From an uncultured Demequina sp. (GTDB lineage: Bacteria > Actinomycetota > Actinomycetes > Actinomycetales > Demequinaceae), in contig CALALQ010000158.1 in NCBI GenBank assembly GCA_937925595.1, forward strand, positions 1 through 30,408: a stretch of 30,408 bases of DNA. Direction: 5' to 3'. Within the stretch, counting starts at the first letter, position 1. Every line of letters begins with the position of its first letter. The notes under the pieces are model-generated. The model ran no database searches. It was not told where the DNA came from and saw nothing but the letters and a program-made list of their open reading frames with translations. The position numbers and the translations under genes were made by a program. Below, piece after piece: positions 1-6,491 of the stretch.

Positions 1-506
1 CGTCGCGCAACGAGCCAAGCGAGCACCGCGACACCAAGCGCAGCCTCGACCCACCAGTACGCGACGGACGTGGTGTCGGCGATGCGCGTGAGCCCGTGGG
101 CTGCCTCGCCAACGACGATCCCTGGCCACAGTGCGGCGGCCGCCGCCTTGACCACGACCGGTGCCTTGTTCCGCAGCGCCCACGTCGCGACTCCCATGAG
201 CGAGCCGAACACCGCGCCCGCGGCAACCCACATAAGGAAGAAGCTCGAGCTCACGCCGTAGCCGCGCAGCAGCGCGGTGCCGTAGTAGCCCACCATCGCG
301 AGCGGTCCCGCGATGGCGCCCAGCGCGATGGATCCCGGCAGGCGACGCGCGGCGAGAGACGCGGCCGCAGCGAGCGCCACCACCGGCGCGGCCGAGTTGA
401 ACAGCGAACTGAGCCAATCCGGAGCGAAGGTCTGGCCAAAGCTGATCGCGACACCGGCGAGCAGCGACCCTGCAACAGCGATGGCCCAGCGGGCGGGCGC
501 GCTCAC
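1..506 (-). CDS. Multi-pass membrane protein of unknown function, 3' part missing
   Basis: An open frame on the minus strand begins at a GTG at 506 and runs without a stop to the left edge, giving at least 168 residues. It is Ala/Val/Leu-rich with several hydrophobic stretches (an N-terminal one around AVAGSLLAGVAISFG, then segments around residues 40-55, 60-80, 90-110 and 150-165), so it is very likely an integral membrane protein. The GTG overlaps the TGA of the upstream ABM gene as GTGA, which implies translational coupling and one operon. Actinobacteria have small membrane families of this kind (DUF6518 came to mind), but I cannot assign one firmly. No catalytic motif is visible and the C-terminus lies outside the window. 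Confidence 0.7.
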   Translation of the reverse strand, partial: MSAPARWAIAVAGSLLAGVAISFGQTFAPDWLSSLFNSAAPVVALAAAASLAARRLPGSIALGAIAGPLAMVGYYGTALLRGYGVSSSFFLMWVAAGAVFGSLMGVATWALRNKAPVVVKAAAAALWPGIVVGEAAHGLTRIADTTSVAYWWVEAALGVAVLAWLVAR

Positions 507-796
507 TGGAGCAGGTCCAGACCCACGGGAGTGACCTCATGCCGCTCCGAATACCCCACCATGAGCGGAGCCAGCTGTTCGCGGAAAGCCGTCACAGCGT
601 CGGACTCAAGCCAGTCGCGATGGGCGGCGGCGTCTTCCCAGCACTCGGCGATCCACACGCCGCTGTCATCGCCCGGCTCCACGGAGACCAGGTAGAACAG
701 GCACCCGGGCATCTCGGGGGTCTGCTCCGCGAGCATGCGCGCGAGCGCGTCTCTGTTGCCGGGCGTCGCCTCGATGCGGCCGATCATCGCGCTCAT
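503..796 (-). CDS. ABM-family (antibiotic biosynthesis monooxygenase-like) protein
   Basis: A protein of 97 residues with the ferredoxin-like ABM pattern: an opening strand MIGRIEATPG, a helix with LARMLAEQT, the strand pair PGCLFYLVSVEPGDDSGVWIAECWED, then AAHRDWLESDAV and a final helix. Family members include YgiN-type quinol monooxygenases and heme-degrading enzymes; they are small cytosolic dimers. The HxxW-like AHRDW segment and the WIAECWED strand are typical. Start choice: in-frame TTG 805, ATG 796 and ATG 787 are possible; 796 has GGA four bases upstream, while 787 gives the most family-like N-terminus. The stop overlaps the GTG start of the next membrane protein gene. Substrate is unknown. 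Confidence 0.8.
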   Translation of the reverse strand: MSAMIGRIEATPGNRDALARMLAEQTPEMPGCLFYLVSVEPGDDSGVWIAECWEDAAAHRDWLESDAVTAFREQLAPLMVGYSERHEVTPVGLDLLQ

Positions 797-864
797 GGCG
801 TCCAAGCGTAACTGTGCCTACACTTGAGGCCGGGCGCCGCGAACGTCGGCGCATGGAGGACGGC

Positions 865-879
865 ATGACAGAGCTCTAG
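865..879 (+). CDS. Possible four-codon leader peptide (MTEL) before the ABC-F gene
   Basis: An ATG at 865 opens a five-codon frame (Met-Thr-Glu-Leu-stop). It is preceded by a strong Shine-Dalgarno GGAGGA at 855-860 with a four-base spacer. An in-frame ATG at 853 would give an eight-residue version. No other gene occupies this stretch, so a good ribosome binding site in front of such a short frame is notable. ABC-F resistance genes are often controlled by ribosome stalling on short leader peptides. That this one acts so is inference. Confidence 0.4.
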   Translation: MTEL

Positions 880-883
880 GTCG

Positions 884-934
884 CCAGACCGCGTGTCTGG
901 CAACGGTTCAGCAACCACCAGACCTTGGAGCACC
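884..934 (+). promoter_or_regulatory. Candidate translational attenuator upstream of ABC-F
   Basis: The segment GTCTGG (895-900) can pair with CCAGAC upstream (884-889) or with an identical CCAGAC downstream (918-923). The two hairpins are mutually exclusive. The second ends four bases before the GGAG ribosome binding site (927-930) of the ABC-F start at 935, so it could reduce access to it. The arrangement follows the MTEL leader frame directly. A possible -10 TACACT lies at 819-824. The stems are only six base pairs, so this is suggestive only. Confidence 0.35.
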
Positions 935-2545
935 ATGCACGCCCTTTCCCTTTCTCACGTTTCCTTTTCCTGGCCCGATGGCCGCCGCGTCTTCAACGAC
1001 CTGTCGTTGTCCCTGCCGCAAGGCGTCTCCGGGATCGTTGGCCGCAACGGCATCGGCAAGTCCACCCTCCTGCGCCTCATGGCGGGAGACCTCAGCCCGA
1101 CGCGTGGCACAGTCGACATCCCACCTCGCCTTCGCTTCGTCCCCCAGTCGGTGACGCTCGCCGTCAGTGACACGGTCGCCGATGCGCTGGGCGTTGCGCA
1201 GAGGCTGCGGGCGCTGCGGGCGATCGAGTCCGGTGAGGGCAGCGCCGAGCACTTCGAGGTGCTCGGCGACGACTGGCTCGTCGAGGACCGCTCGCTCGCG
1301 CTGCTCGCGTCGCTGGGGCTGTCCTCGCTCGAACTCGACCGGCCAGTGGGGGCGGTCAGTGGAGGCGAGGCGACCCTGCTCGCGATCGGTGCCGCGCTGC
1401 TCGACGAGCCGGACGTGCTGCTGCTCGATGAGCCGACCAACAACCTCGACTCGGTGGCTCGCGACGCGCTGCTCGCCGCCCTCGCTGAGCGGGACGGTGC
1501 CACCGCAGTGGTGACGCACGACCGCACGCTGCTGCAATTGGTTGACCGCATCGGAGAGCTGCGCGAGCTCGAGGATCGCACCACCGAACTGCGCTGGTTT
1601 GGCGGCGCACTCGACGAGTTCGAGGCCGCCCGCCGCGCGGAGCGAGCGGCCGCCGAACAGGCGGTGGTGACCGCGACCGCCCACGTCGCGCGCCAGTCTC
1701 GCGACCTCACCGCCCACCGTGAGGGCGCCGCTCGCAAGGCGAAGGCTGGGGACAAAGCCAGGGCCCAGCGTCGGGTGGTGGGCATGGCAGCCAACACCAA
1801 GCGCAACGCCGCCGAGCGGACCGATGCGCGGGTGCGGGCCATCCACGAGGAGCGGCTCGCCGAGGCGCGTGAGGCACTCGCGGAGGCGCGCGCGGCGATC
1901 CCGCGCGACCGCTCGATCCGCATCGACCTGCCTGGCACCGAGGTGCCCGGCCGCAAGGAGATCCTCAGCGCTCGCGGGCTTGTGACGCGGATGGGCACGC
2001 GATTCGAGGGGGCCATCGTTGGTGCCGAGCGCATTCGCGTTCATGGCCGCAATGGCGCTGGGAAGACCACGCTCGTCGAGACGCTCTTGGGGCTGCGCGC
2101 ACCCGCCGAGGGCGAGGTCACGGTGCACGTGCCGGTGGGGTACCTGCCGCAGCGGCTCGACGTGCTCGACGACTCGCTGTCCGTGGTGGACAACGTGCGC
2201 GCCCGGGCCCCGCAGGCGAGCGCTCAGGAGGTGCGCGACCAGTTGGGCCGGTTCCAGTTCAGGGGGGCACTCGCCGACGCCCGCGCTGGGACCCTCTCTG
2301 GCGGTGAGCGCTTCCGGGCCGCCCTCGCGACGGTGCTGCTGGCACGGCCGGAGCCGCAGCTGCTGGTGCTGGATGAGCCGACCAACAACCTCGACTTCGA
2401 GTCGCAGTCCCAGTTGGTGCAGGCCCTTGAGTCCTATAAGGGGGCGCTCGTGGTGATCACCCACGACGACGCCTTCGTCGAGGCGATCGCCCCCACGCGT
2501 GTGTGGGAGGTGGACGGCGAGGCGGTGACCGAGCGGGCGCTTTGA
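935..2545 (+). CDS. ABC-F family ATPase (ribosome-associated, antibiotic resistance or translation factor type)
   Basis: A 536-residue protein with two nucleotide-binding domains and no membrane segment, the ABC-F layout. Domain 1: Walker A GRNGIGKST at 36-44, signature VSGGE near 141, Walker B LLLDEPTNNLD near 161-172, switch VVTHD. Domain 2: Walker A GRNGAGKTT at 371-379, signature LSGGE near 455, LVLDEPTNNLD near 477. Between them lies a charged helical linker (about residues 225-325, Arg/Ala/Glu-rich), the region that reaches toward the P-site tRNA in characterised members. The ATG at 935 has GGAG four bases upstream; an upstream in-frame GTG at 893 falls inside the leader hairpin and gives an N-terminus unlike the family. 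Soluble, acting on 70S ribosomes. Whether it gives resistance to macrolides, lincosamides or similar drugs, or is a housekeeping factor, cannot be decided here. Confidence 0.93.
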   Translation: MHALSLSHVSFSWPDGRRVFNDLSLSLPQGVSGIVGRNGIGKSTLLRLMAGDLSPTRGTVDIPPRLRFVPQSVTLAVSDTVADALGVAQRLRALRAIESGEGSAEHFEVLGDDWLVEDRSLALLASLGLSSLELDRPVGAVSGGEATLLAIGAALLDEPDVLLLDEPTNNLDSVARDALLAALAERDGATAVVTHDRTLLQLVDRIGELRELEDRTTELRWFGGALDEFEAARRAERAAAEQAVVTATAHVARQSRDLTAHREGAARKAKAGDKARAQRRVVGMAANTKRNAAERTDARVRAIHEERLAEAREALAEARAAIPRDRSIRIDLPGTEVPGRKEILSARGLVTRMGTRFEGAIVGAERIRVHGRNGAGKTTLVETLLGLRAPAEGEVTVHVPVGYLPQRLDVLDDSLSVVDNVRARAPQASAQEVRDQLGRFQFRGALADARAGTLSGGERFRAALATVLLARPEPQLLVLDEPTNNLDFESQSQLVQALESYKGALVVITHDDAFVEAIAPTRVWEVDGEAVTERAL

Positions 2546-2555
2546 CAGCGTCCGC
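2533..2555. terminator. Hairpin overlapping the ABC-F stop codon
   Basis: Nine-base stem arms (2533-2541 and 2547-2555, one G-T wobble) flank the loop TTGAC, which includes bases of the TGA stop. It sits between the convergent ABC-F and aldo/keto reductase genes. The right arm carries AGCGTC, a near match to the repeated CAGCGTCGG word. No U-tract follows, so function is uncertain. Confidence 0.35.
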
Positions 2556-2576
2556 CCGGCCCCAAGCCGCCGCGGG

Positions 2577-3617
2577 TTATGCGCCCGCCTCGTTGAGCTC
2601 GGCGAGCTGGTCCGCACTGAGCTCCACATCCAGCGCCTCGATGCATTCGAGGTACTGATCAAACGTACGCGGCCCAATGAGCGGCAGCACCTGGGGAGCG
2701 TCCTGGGCCAGCATCCACGCGAGCACCACCTGGTTTCCGGTGGCGCCCGACGCTGCGGCGACTCGGTCTACGGCGGCCAGCTTGGCGTCGGCATCCGGCC
2801 CCCAGTAGGGGTCGATCGCCCAGAAGTCGCGGCTTCGCTTGGCTGGGTCGGAGTACAGGCCCTTGAGGATGGGCGAGTAGGCGACGAGCTGCATGTCCGG
2901 GTACTGCTCGAGGAAGTCGAGCTGTTCGTCGCTCACGATCGAGTTGTGACGCAGCCCTGCCCTGCGGGCGAGGTAGGAGTGCTGCTGCTGGACCGCCGCC
3001 GGCGTCGGCCAGCCGTTCTCGACAGCGGTGGCGCGGATCTCCGCGAGGCGCCACGTGGTGACGTTCGACCAGCCGTAGTGCCCGATCCGGCCATCGGCGA
3101 CGAAGGAGGCGAAGGTGCCCACGGCGTCGGCCAGGGGGGTGCGGCGATCGTCGACGTGGTTGTAGTACAGGTCGATCTTCTCGACGCCTAGCCGCTCAAG
3201 TGAGCCGGCGAGCGAGTCGCGCAGCACCTGCGGGGCGGCGCCAACGTACTTGGTGCGGGCGACGTCCCAGTTGGCCGTGCCGTCGGCGTTCCAGACGCCG
3301 TCGAGGTCGGTGAGCATGCCGGTGGCCTTGGTCGCGAGGAAGACGCTGTCGCGCGCTCCCGTGTCCGCGAACCAGCGGCCCAGCAGCGCTTCGCTGTGCC
3401 CACCGGTCTCGCCGGGGCTTTCCCACCAGCAGTAGCAGTCGGCGGTGTCGACCATGCCGAGCGCACCGGGGTAGCGAGGTGTCACCTCGCCGATGAAGTG
3501 GTCAAGGATGCGGCGGGCCTCCGGCTCTGGAGTGGAGGTGCCGAAGATCATCGCGCCAAGCGCGATGGGCGTGAGGGCGGTGTCAGTGGTTCCAAAGGTG
3601 AAGGGGTTGTGTTCCAT
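2577..3617 (-). CDS. Aldo/keto reductase, MerR-linked
   Basis: A 346-residue NAD(P)H-dependent aldo/keto reductase of TIM-barrel type. The catalytic tetrad is visible in order: Asp and Tyr in VDTADCYCWW, Lys in FLATKATG, His in DLYYNHVDD; the phosphate-binding end is PLIGPRTFDQ. It probably reduces aldehydes or ketones in the cytosol. The start at 3617 (MEHNPFTFG) is preferred over a longer frame from 3650, because the divergent promoter elements occupy 3618-3670. It is divergent from the MerR regulator at 3671, with a MerR-type 19-bp-spaced promoter pointing at it, which suggests activation by that regulator, perhaps on electrophile or aldehyde stress. The substrate is unknown. Confidence 0.92.
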   Translation of the reverse strand: MEHNPFTFGTTDTALTPIALGAMIFGTSTPEPEARRILDHFIGEVTPRYPGALGMVDTADCYCWWESPGETGGHSEALLGRWFADTGARDSVFLATKATGMLTDLDGVWNADGTANWDVARTKYVGAAPQVLRDSLAGSLERLGVEKIDLYYNHVDDRRTPLADAVGTFASFVADGRIGHYGWSNVTTWRLAEIRATAVENGWPTPAAVQQQHSYLARRAGLRHNSIVSDEQLDFLEQYPDMQLVAYSPILKGLYSDPAKRSRDFWAIDPYWGPDADAKLAAVDRVAAASGATGNQVVLAWMLAQDAPQVLPLIGPRTFDQYLECIEALDVELSADQLAELNEAGA

Positions 3618-3670
3618 GCTTTGGACGCTAAAAGTTGAAGCGCACTCCAAGTCAAGCCTATATTTCGCGA
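3618..3670. promoter_or_regulatory. Divergent aldo/keto reductase-merR promoter region
   Basis: Toward the reductase (minus strand): -35 TTGACT (3655-3650), a 19-bp spacer, -10 TAGCGT (3630-3625), then seven bases to the ATG. The long spacer holds an imperfect dyad, CTTGGAG...CTTCAAC on the minus strand. Overlong 19-20 bp spacers with a central dyad are the hallmark of promoters activated by MerR proteins. Toward merR: -10 TATATT (3659-3664) six bases before the ATG at 3671. Both transcripts look leaderless. Confidence 0.7.
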
Positions 3671-4078
3671 ATGGACGGAATGACGATCGACGAGGCCGCG
3701 CAGCGCATGGGCATCACCAAGGACACCCTGCGCTATTACGAGCGCGAAGGGCTGCTCCCGCCCATCGCCAAAGCCTCGAACGGCCACCGTCGCTACACCG
3801 AAGACGACCTTGGCTGGGTGAAGTTCCTGCAGCTGCTGCGCGGCACCGGCATGCCCATCCGTGAGATGAAGTCCTTTGTGAAGCTGACTCTCGCCGGGGA
3901 TCACACGATCGCGGAGCGCGTCGAGGTGCTCGAGCGCTATCGCGTCCAGCTCGCTGAGCGCATGGAGGCCGATCGCGAGCGCATGCAGTTCCTCAACCAC
4001 AAGATTGACTACTACTCGAGCGTGCTGGCGCTGTCTGAGGCGCAGCCGGAGGACATCACCGGAGTGCCGGCGCAGTAG
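3671..4078 (+). CDS. MerR-family transcriptional regulator
   Basis: A 135-residue MerR protein. The N-terminal winged helix reads MTIDEAAQRMGITKDTLRYYEREGLLPP followed by RRYTEDDLGWVKFLQLLRGTGMPIREMKSFV, which is diagnostic. A long dimerisation helix follows (about residues 75-115) and a short tail ends in VPAQ. There is no Cys cluster for metal binding; the form resembles the AdhR/NmlR/YcgE group that responds to aldehydes or electrophiles. The start at 3671 is chosen because a -10 box lies six bases upstream; 3680 is an alternative. It probably acts on the long-spacer promoter of the divergent aldo/keto reductase. The effector is unknown. Confidence 0.93.
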   Translation: MDGMTIDEAAQRMGITKDTLRYYEREGLLPPIAKASNGHRRYTEDDLGWVKFLQLLRGTGMPIREMKSFVKLTLAGDHTIAERVEVLERYRVQLAERMEADRERMQFLNHKIDYYSSVLALSEAQPEDITGVPAQ

Positions 4079-4081
4079 GCG

Positions 4082-4837
4082 TCACTCGTAGAACATCAGA
4101 GTGTTGAGGTCACTCGCGCTGACGATGGTGATTCCGTCATTGACGCCAATAATGACCTCTTCGCCCTCGACGGACTTCGCGATGATCCAGTTGGCGCCGA
4201 TCTCGGCACTGGGGATGTCCGCGTAGAAGTTCTGCCACTCGTCCATGGTCCAGCCATTGACGTAGGGCTGACCTTCCTTGACGACCTCAGCGCCCAGCGC
4301 GGAGCGGGGGAAGGGGATGCGGAGGGGCTCTCCGCCGTCCTCGGGAATCACGTCGACCACCTGGAGGGCGAGTGCGTACCAGTCGCTGTCGACGAGGTAG
4401 GTGAGGTCCCATCGGACGTTGTCCGTCGACAGGTGCCAGATCGAGTCGCCGACGCGGGGCTCAGCGCCTGGCTCCAAGGTGACCACCCCGTCGGGGTGCT
4501 GCTCCTGAAACACGCTCACGACATGATGGGGGTCGCCGGCCTTGCCGAAGCGGTACTCCGTGGCGGTGTCGGAATCGACCCTGTGGCGCAGCTCGATCAC
4601 GAGGGGCGGATCGCTGACCGGGTCGAAGCCCTCCACGCGAATCTCGGTGGGGTCGGCCAACGGCGAGGCGAGCCACGCGACCACCGCGAAGGGCGCCAAG
4701 GTCACGCCGATGCCAACAGTCAGCAGCCCGGTGCCGAGGCCCTTCTCGCCGCGCGAGAGGCAGATGCCCCCGCCAACGATGAGCAGGATGGCCAGCAGCC
4801 ACACGACGGCGGCCACGAAGAACAGCCCAGCCTGCAT
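4082..4837 (-). CDS. Membrane-anchored protein of unknown function
   Basis: A 251-residue protein I cannot assign to a family. Two hydrophobic helices occupy residues 3-25 (LFFVAAVVWLLAILLIVGGG) and about 36-58 (LLTVGIGVTLAPFAVVAWLA), separated by a short loop CLSRGEKG. The remaining 190 residues are acidic, hydrophilic and beta-rich, with no cysteine beyond the loop, and end in NTLMFYE. The large domain has no catalytic motif I recognise. The start has a very strong ribosome binding site (GAGGAGG, seven bases before the ATG). A -10 TACTGT lies at 4866-4861. It converges on merR with a three-base gap. Confidence 0.8.
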   Translation of the reverse strand: MQAGLFFVAAVVWLLAILLIVGGGICLSRGEKGLGTGLLTVGIGVTLAPFAVVAWLASPLADPTEIRVEGFDPVSDPPLVIELRHRVDSDTATEYRFGKAGDPHHVVSVFQEQHPDGVVTLEPGAEPRVGDSIWHLSTDNVRWDLTYLVDSDWYALALQVVDVIPEDGGEPLRIPFPRSALGAEVVKEGQPYVNGWTMDEWQNFYADIPSAEIGANWIIAKSVEGEEVIIGVNDGITIVSASDLNTLMFYE

Positions 4838-4932
4838 GTCACCCCTCCTCAGGTGGGATGACAGTAGCGCAGGGTGAGGCAGCCCACACGGATGCGCGGA
4901 ATCGGCCGGGCAGCGTTAGCGTTCTGCCTGCT

Positions 4933-5565
4933 ATGACTCAACTGCAGATCGATGTGTGGGCGGACATCGTGTGTCCCTGGTGCTACGTGGGCGAGGCTCG
5001 CCTCGAGAAGGCGGCGAAGGCGCTCGCGGATGAGGCGACCGTCACCATCAGGCCGCATGCGTTCGAGCTCGACCCCAACCATTCGCACCCTGAGCCCGTC
5101 CTCGAGATGCTCGCTCGCAAGTACGGCGGAAGCGAAGACCAGGTGCGCACCATGGAGCAGCGCGTCGCTGACCTCGCGAAGGCAGAGGGACTGCCGTACA
5201 CCTCGGAACGCATCACCATCAACACGTTCAACGCCCACCGTCTCATCGCGGCGGCCGCCGAGCAGGGCATCGGTCTGCAAGTTCTCAATGCGCTCCAGCG
5301 TGGCCACTTCTCTGGCGAGGTGGATCTCAGCGACGACGACGCTCTGGTGGCCACAGCGTCGGCCGCTGGTTTGGGTGAGGAGCGAGCGCGCGAGGTGCTC
5401 GCGAGCGACGAATTCGCCGACGCGGTGCGCGCGGATCAGGCGCAGGCTCGCGCCTACGGCGTGAGCGGAGTGCCGTTCACGGTCGTCGGCGGACGGTATG
5501 CGATCCCCGGCGCCGCGGCCGCGGAGCAGTACGAACACGTGCTGCGCACTGCACTTTCGGAATAG
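4933..5565 (+). CDS. DsbA-family oxidoreductase, FrnE type
   Basis: A 210-residue thioredoxin-fold protein. It starts MTQLQIDVWADIVCPWCYVG; CPWC at about residues 14-17 is the FrnE/2-hydroxychromene isomerase-like DsbA active site. A helical insert follows, with the HAFELDPN and NTFNAHRL signatures of this subfamily, and the closing GVSGVPFTVVGGRYAIPGA contains the cis-Pro loop (GVPF). There is no signal peptide, so the protein is cytosolic, unlike true DsbA. Family members act in disulfide exchange, oxidative stress or polyketide tailoring. The longer frame from 4858 is rejected because MTQLQID matches the family start. A -10-like TAGCGT lies at 4917-4922. Confidence 0.92.
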   Translation: MTQLQIDVWADIVCPWCYVGEARLEKAAKALADEATVTIRPHAFELDPNHSHPEPVLEMLARKYGGSEDQVRTMEQRVADLAKAEGLPYTSERITINTFNAHRLIAAAAEQGIGLQVLNALQRGHFSGEVDLSDDDALVATASAAGLGEERAREVLASDEFADAVRADQAQARAYGVSGVPFTVVGGRYAIPGAAAAEQYEHVLRTALSE

Positions 5566-5651
5566 TTCACCGCGAATTGTCGTGCGGCCCGTGTCAGCAT
5601 TCGTAGTGGATTCGAGCGCGGCGAAGGTCCCCGCTCGGAACGGAGACTGAC

Positions 5652-5999
5652 ATGAAGTACCTGATGACGGTTGGCGTCGAGGAGATCACCGACCCCGCGG
5701 AGGGTCCAGACACGACTCTCGACATCGAGGAGTGGGTGCAGTCCAACGACGCGAGCGGCGCTCGCTTCTGGGGCGACCGGTTGGCACCGGCCTCTCAGTC
5801 CAAGACGGTGCGGATCCGCAAGAGCGGCACGCTCGTGACCGACGGGCCGTTTGCCGAGGCGCATGAAGCAATCGCCGGCTTCGACATTCTCGAGTGCGAC
5901 ACGATTGAGGATGCGGTTCAGATCGCCCTGAAGCACCCCATGGCTCGCGAGGGCGTCATCGAGGTGCGCCCCTTCTTCGACTGGGACAGCGAGGACTGA
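5652..5999 (+). CDS. YCII/DGPF-domain protein
   Basis: A 115-residue single-domain protein of the YCII-related (DGPF) family. It starts MKYLMTVGV, has a hydrophilic middle, then LVTDGPFAEAHEAIAGFDILECDTIEDAVQIALKHP and ends VIEVRPFF, matching the alpha-beta ferredoxin-like fold with the diagnostic DGPFAE motif. Members are small cytosolic proteins of uncertain function, often next to sigma-70 ECF factors or AHSA1 genes. Here an ArsR-AHSA1 operon follows downstream, separated by a 56-bp palindrome and its own promoter. The ribosome binding site GGAG (5641-5644) precedes the ATG by seven bases. A second family member is at 11117. Confidence 0.92.
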   Translation: MKYLMTVGVEEITDPAEGPDTTLDIEEWVQSNDASGARFWGDRLAPASQSKTVRIRKSGTLVTDGPFAEAHEAIAGFDILECDTIEDAVQIALKHPMAREGVIEVRPFFDWDSED

Positions 6000-6013
6000 G
6001 TCGCGTCCGCCCG

Positions 6014-6069
6014 GTTGCGGTATCTGAGTGTCGCGAAACGGCCGTTTCGCGACACTCAGATACCGCAAC
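6014..6069. repeat. 56-bp perfect palindrome
   Basis: The arms 6014-6041 and 6042-6069 are exact reverse complements with no spacer. The centre contains GTCGCGAAACGG followed by its complement. It begins 15 bases after the YCII stop and ends 35 bases before the arsR promoter. As RNA it would form an extremely stable 28-bp stem (26 or fewer once a loop forms). No U-tract follows on the plus strand; a run of eight G lies at 6077-6084. It could be a terminator lacking a U-tract, a dispersed repeat, or a cruciform protein site. Confidence 0.85.
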
Positions 6070-6103
6070 GGCGGTTGGGGGGGGCGACGGGCGTACGCAA
6101 CTG

Positions 6104-6149
6104 TTGACAGCGTCGGGCATGCGACGTAACGTACAACCAAATGGTTGTA
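6104..6149 (+). promoter_or_regulatory. arsR promoter with palindromic operator on the start codon
   Basis: -35 TTGACA (6104-6109), a 17-base spacer, and -10 TAACGT (6127-6132) form a near-consensus promoter; the ATG at 6141 follows eight bases later, so the mRNA is nearly or fully leaderless. The operator arms TACAACCA (6132-6139) and TGGTTGTA (6142-6149) are a perfect dyad with an AA centre and cover the -10 end and the start codon. Autorepression by ArsR is the simple reading. One copy of the repeated word CAGCGTCGG lies between the -35 and -10 boxes (6108-6116). Confidence 0.8.
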
Positions 6150-6479
6150 GATAACACACTCTCCGAAGCAGACGTGGACCGCATCTTCCACGCTCTTGCC
6201 GATGCGACGCGCCGCGACATCGTGCGCCGCACGCTCAGCGCTGAGGCGAGCGTCAGCGAACTCGCCGCGGCCTACGTGATGTCGTTCGCTGCCGTGCAGA
6301 AGCACGTGGCCGTCCTGGAAGGAGCTGGCCTCGTGACCAAAGAGAAGCGTGGACGCGAGCGCATCGTTCGCGGAAACCCCGAGCAGATCCAGCGCGCGCA
6401 GGCGCTGCTTGACCAGTACGAGCAGATCTGGAGGGCCCGGATCGACCGGCTCGACGCACTGCTCGCGGAAGACAACTGA
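6141..6479 (+). CDS. ArsR-family transcriptional regulator
   Basis: A 112-residue winged-helix regulator. HALADATRRDIVRRTL is the typical ArsR helix 1-2 and SVSELAAAYVMSFAAVQKHVAVLEGAGLV the helix-turn-helix; KRGRERIVRGNP is the wing, and the C-terminal helix ends LLAEDN. There are no metal-binding Cys pairs. This form is the one usually paired with AHSA1/SRPBCC proteins, where the regulator represses its own operon. The next gene, 12 bases downstream, is a double AHSA1 protein, and a palindromic operator overlaps the start codon. The ligand is unknown. Confidence 0.94.
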   Translation: MVVDNTLSEADVDRIFHALADATRRDIVRRTLSAEASVSELAAAYVMSFAAVQKHVAVLEGAGLVTKEKRGRERIVRGNPEQIQRAQALLDQYEQIWRARIDRLDALLAEDN

Positions 6480-6491
6480 AAGGTCCCCATC

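Noticed and set aside
893..934. ABC-F start at GTG 893
   Set aside because: It lies inside the leader hairpin with no ribosome binding site; ATG 935 has GGAG and a family-like N-terminus.
908..2677. 589-residue minus-strand open frame opposite the ABC-F gene
   Set aside because: It is an antisense shadow in GC-rich sequence; it is rich in Arg, His and Gly, shows no domain, and the opposite strand has a complete ABC-F protein.
3618..3650. Longer N-terminus of the aldo/keto reductase from 3650
   Set aside because: The extra residues lack family similarity and the DNA holds the MerR-type promoter.
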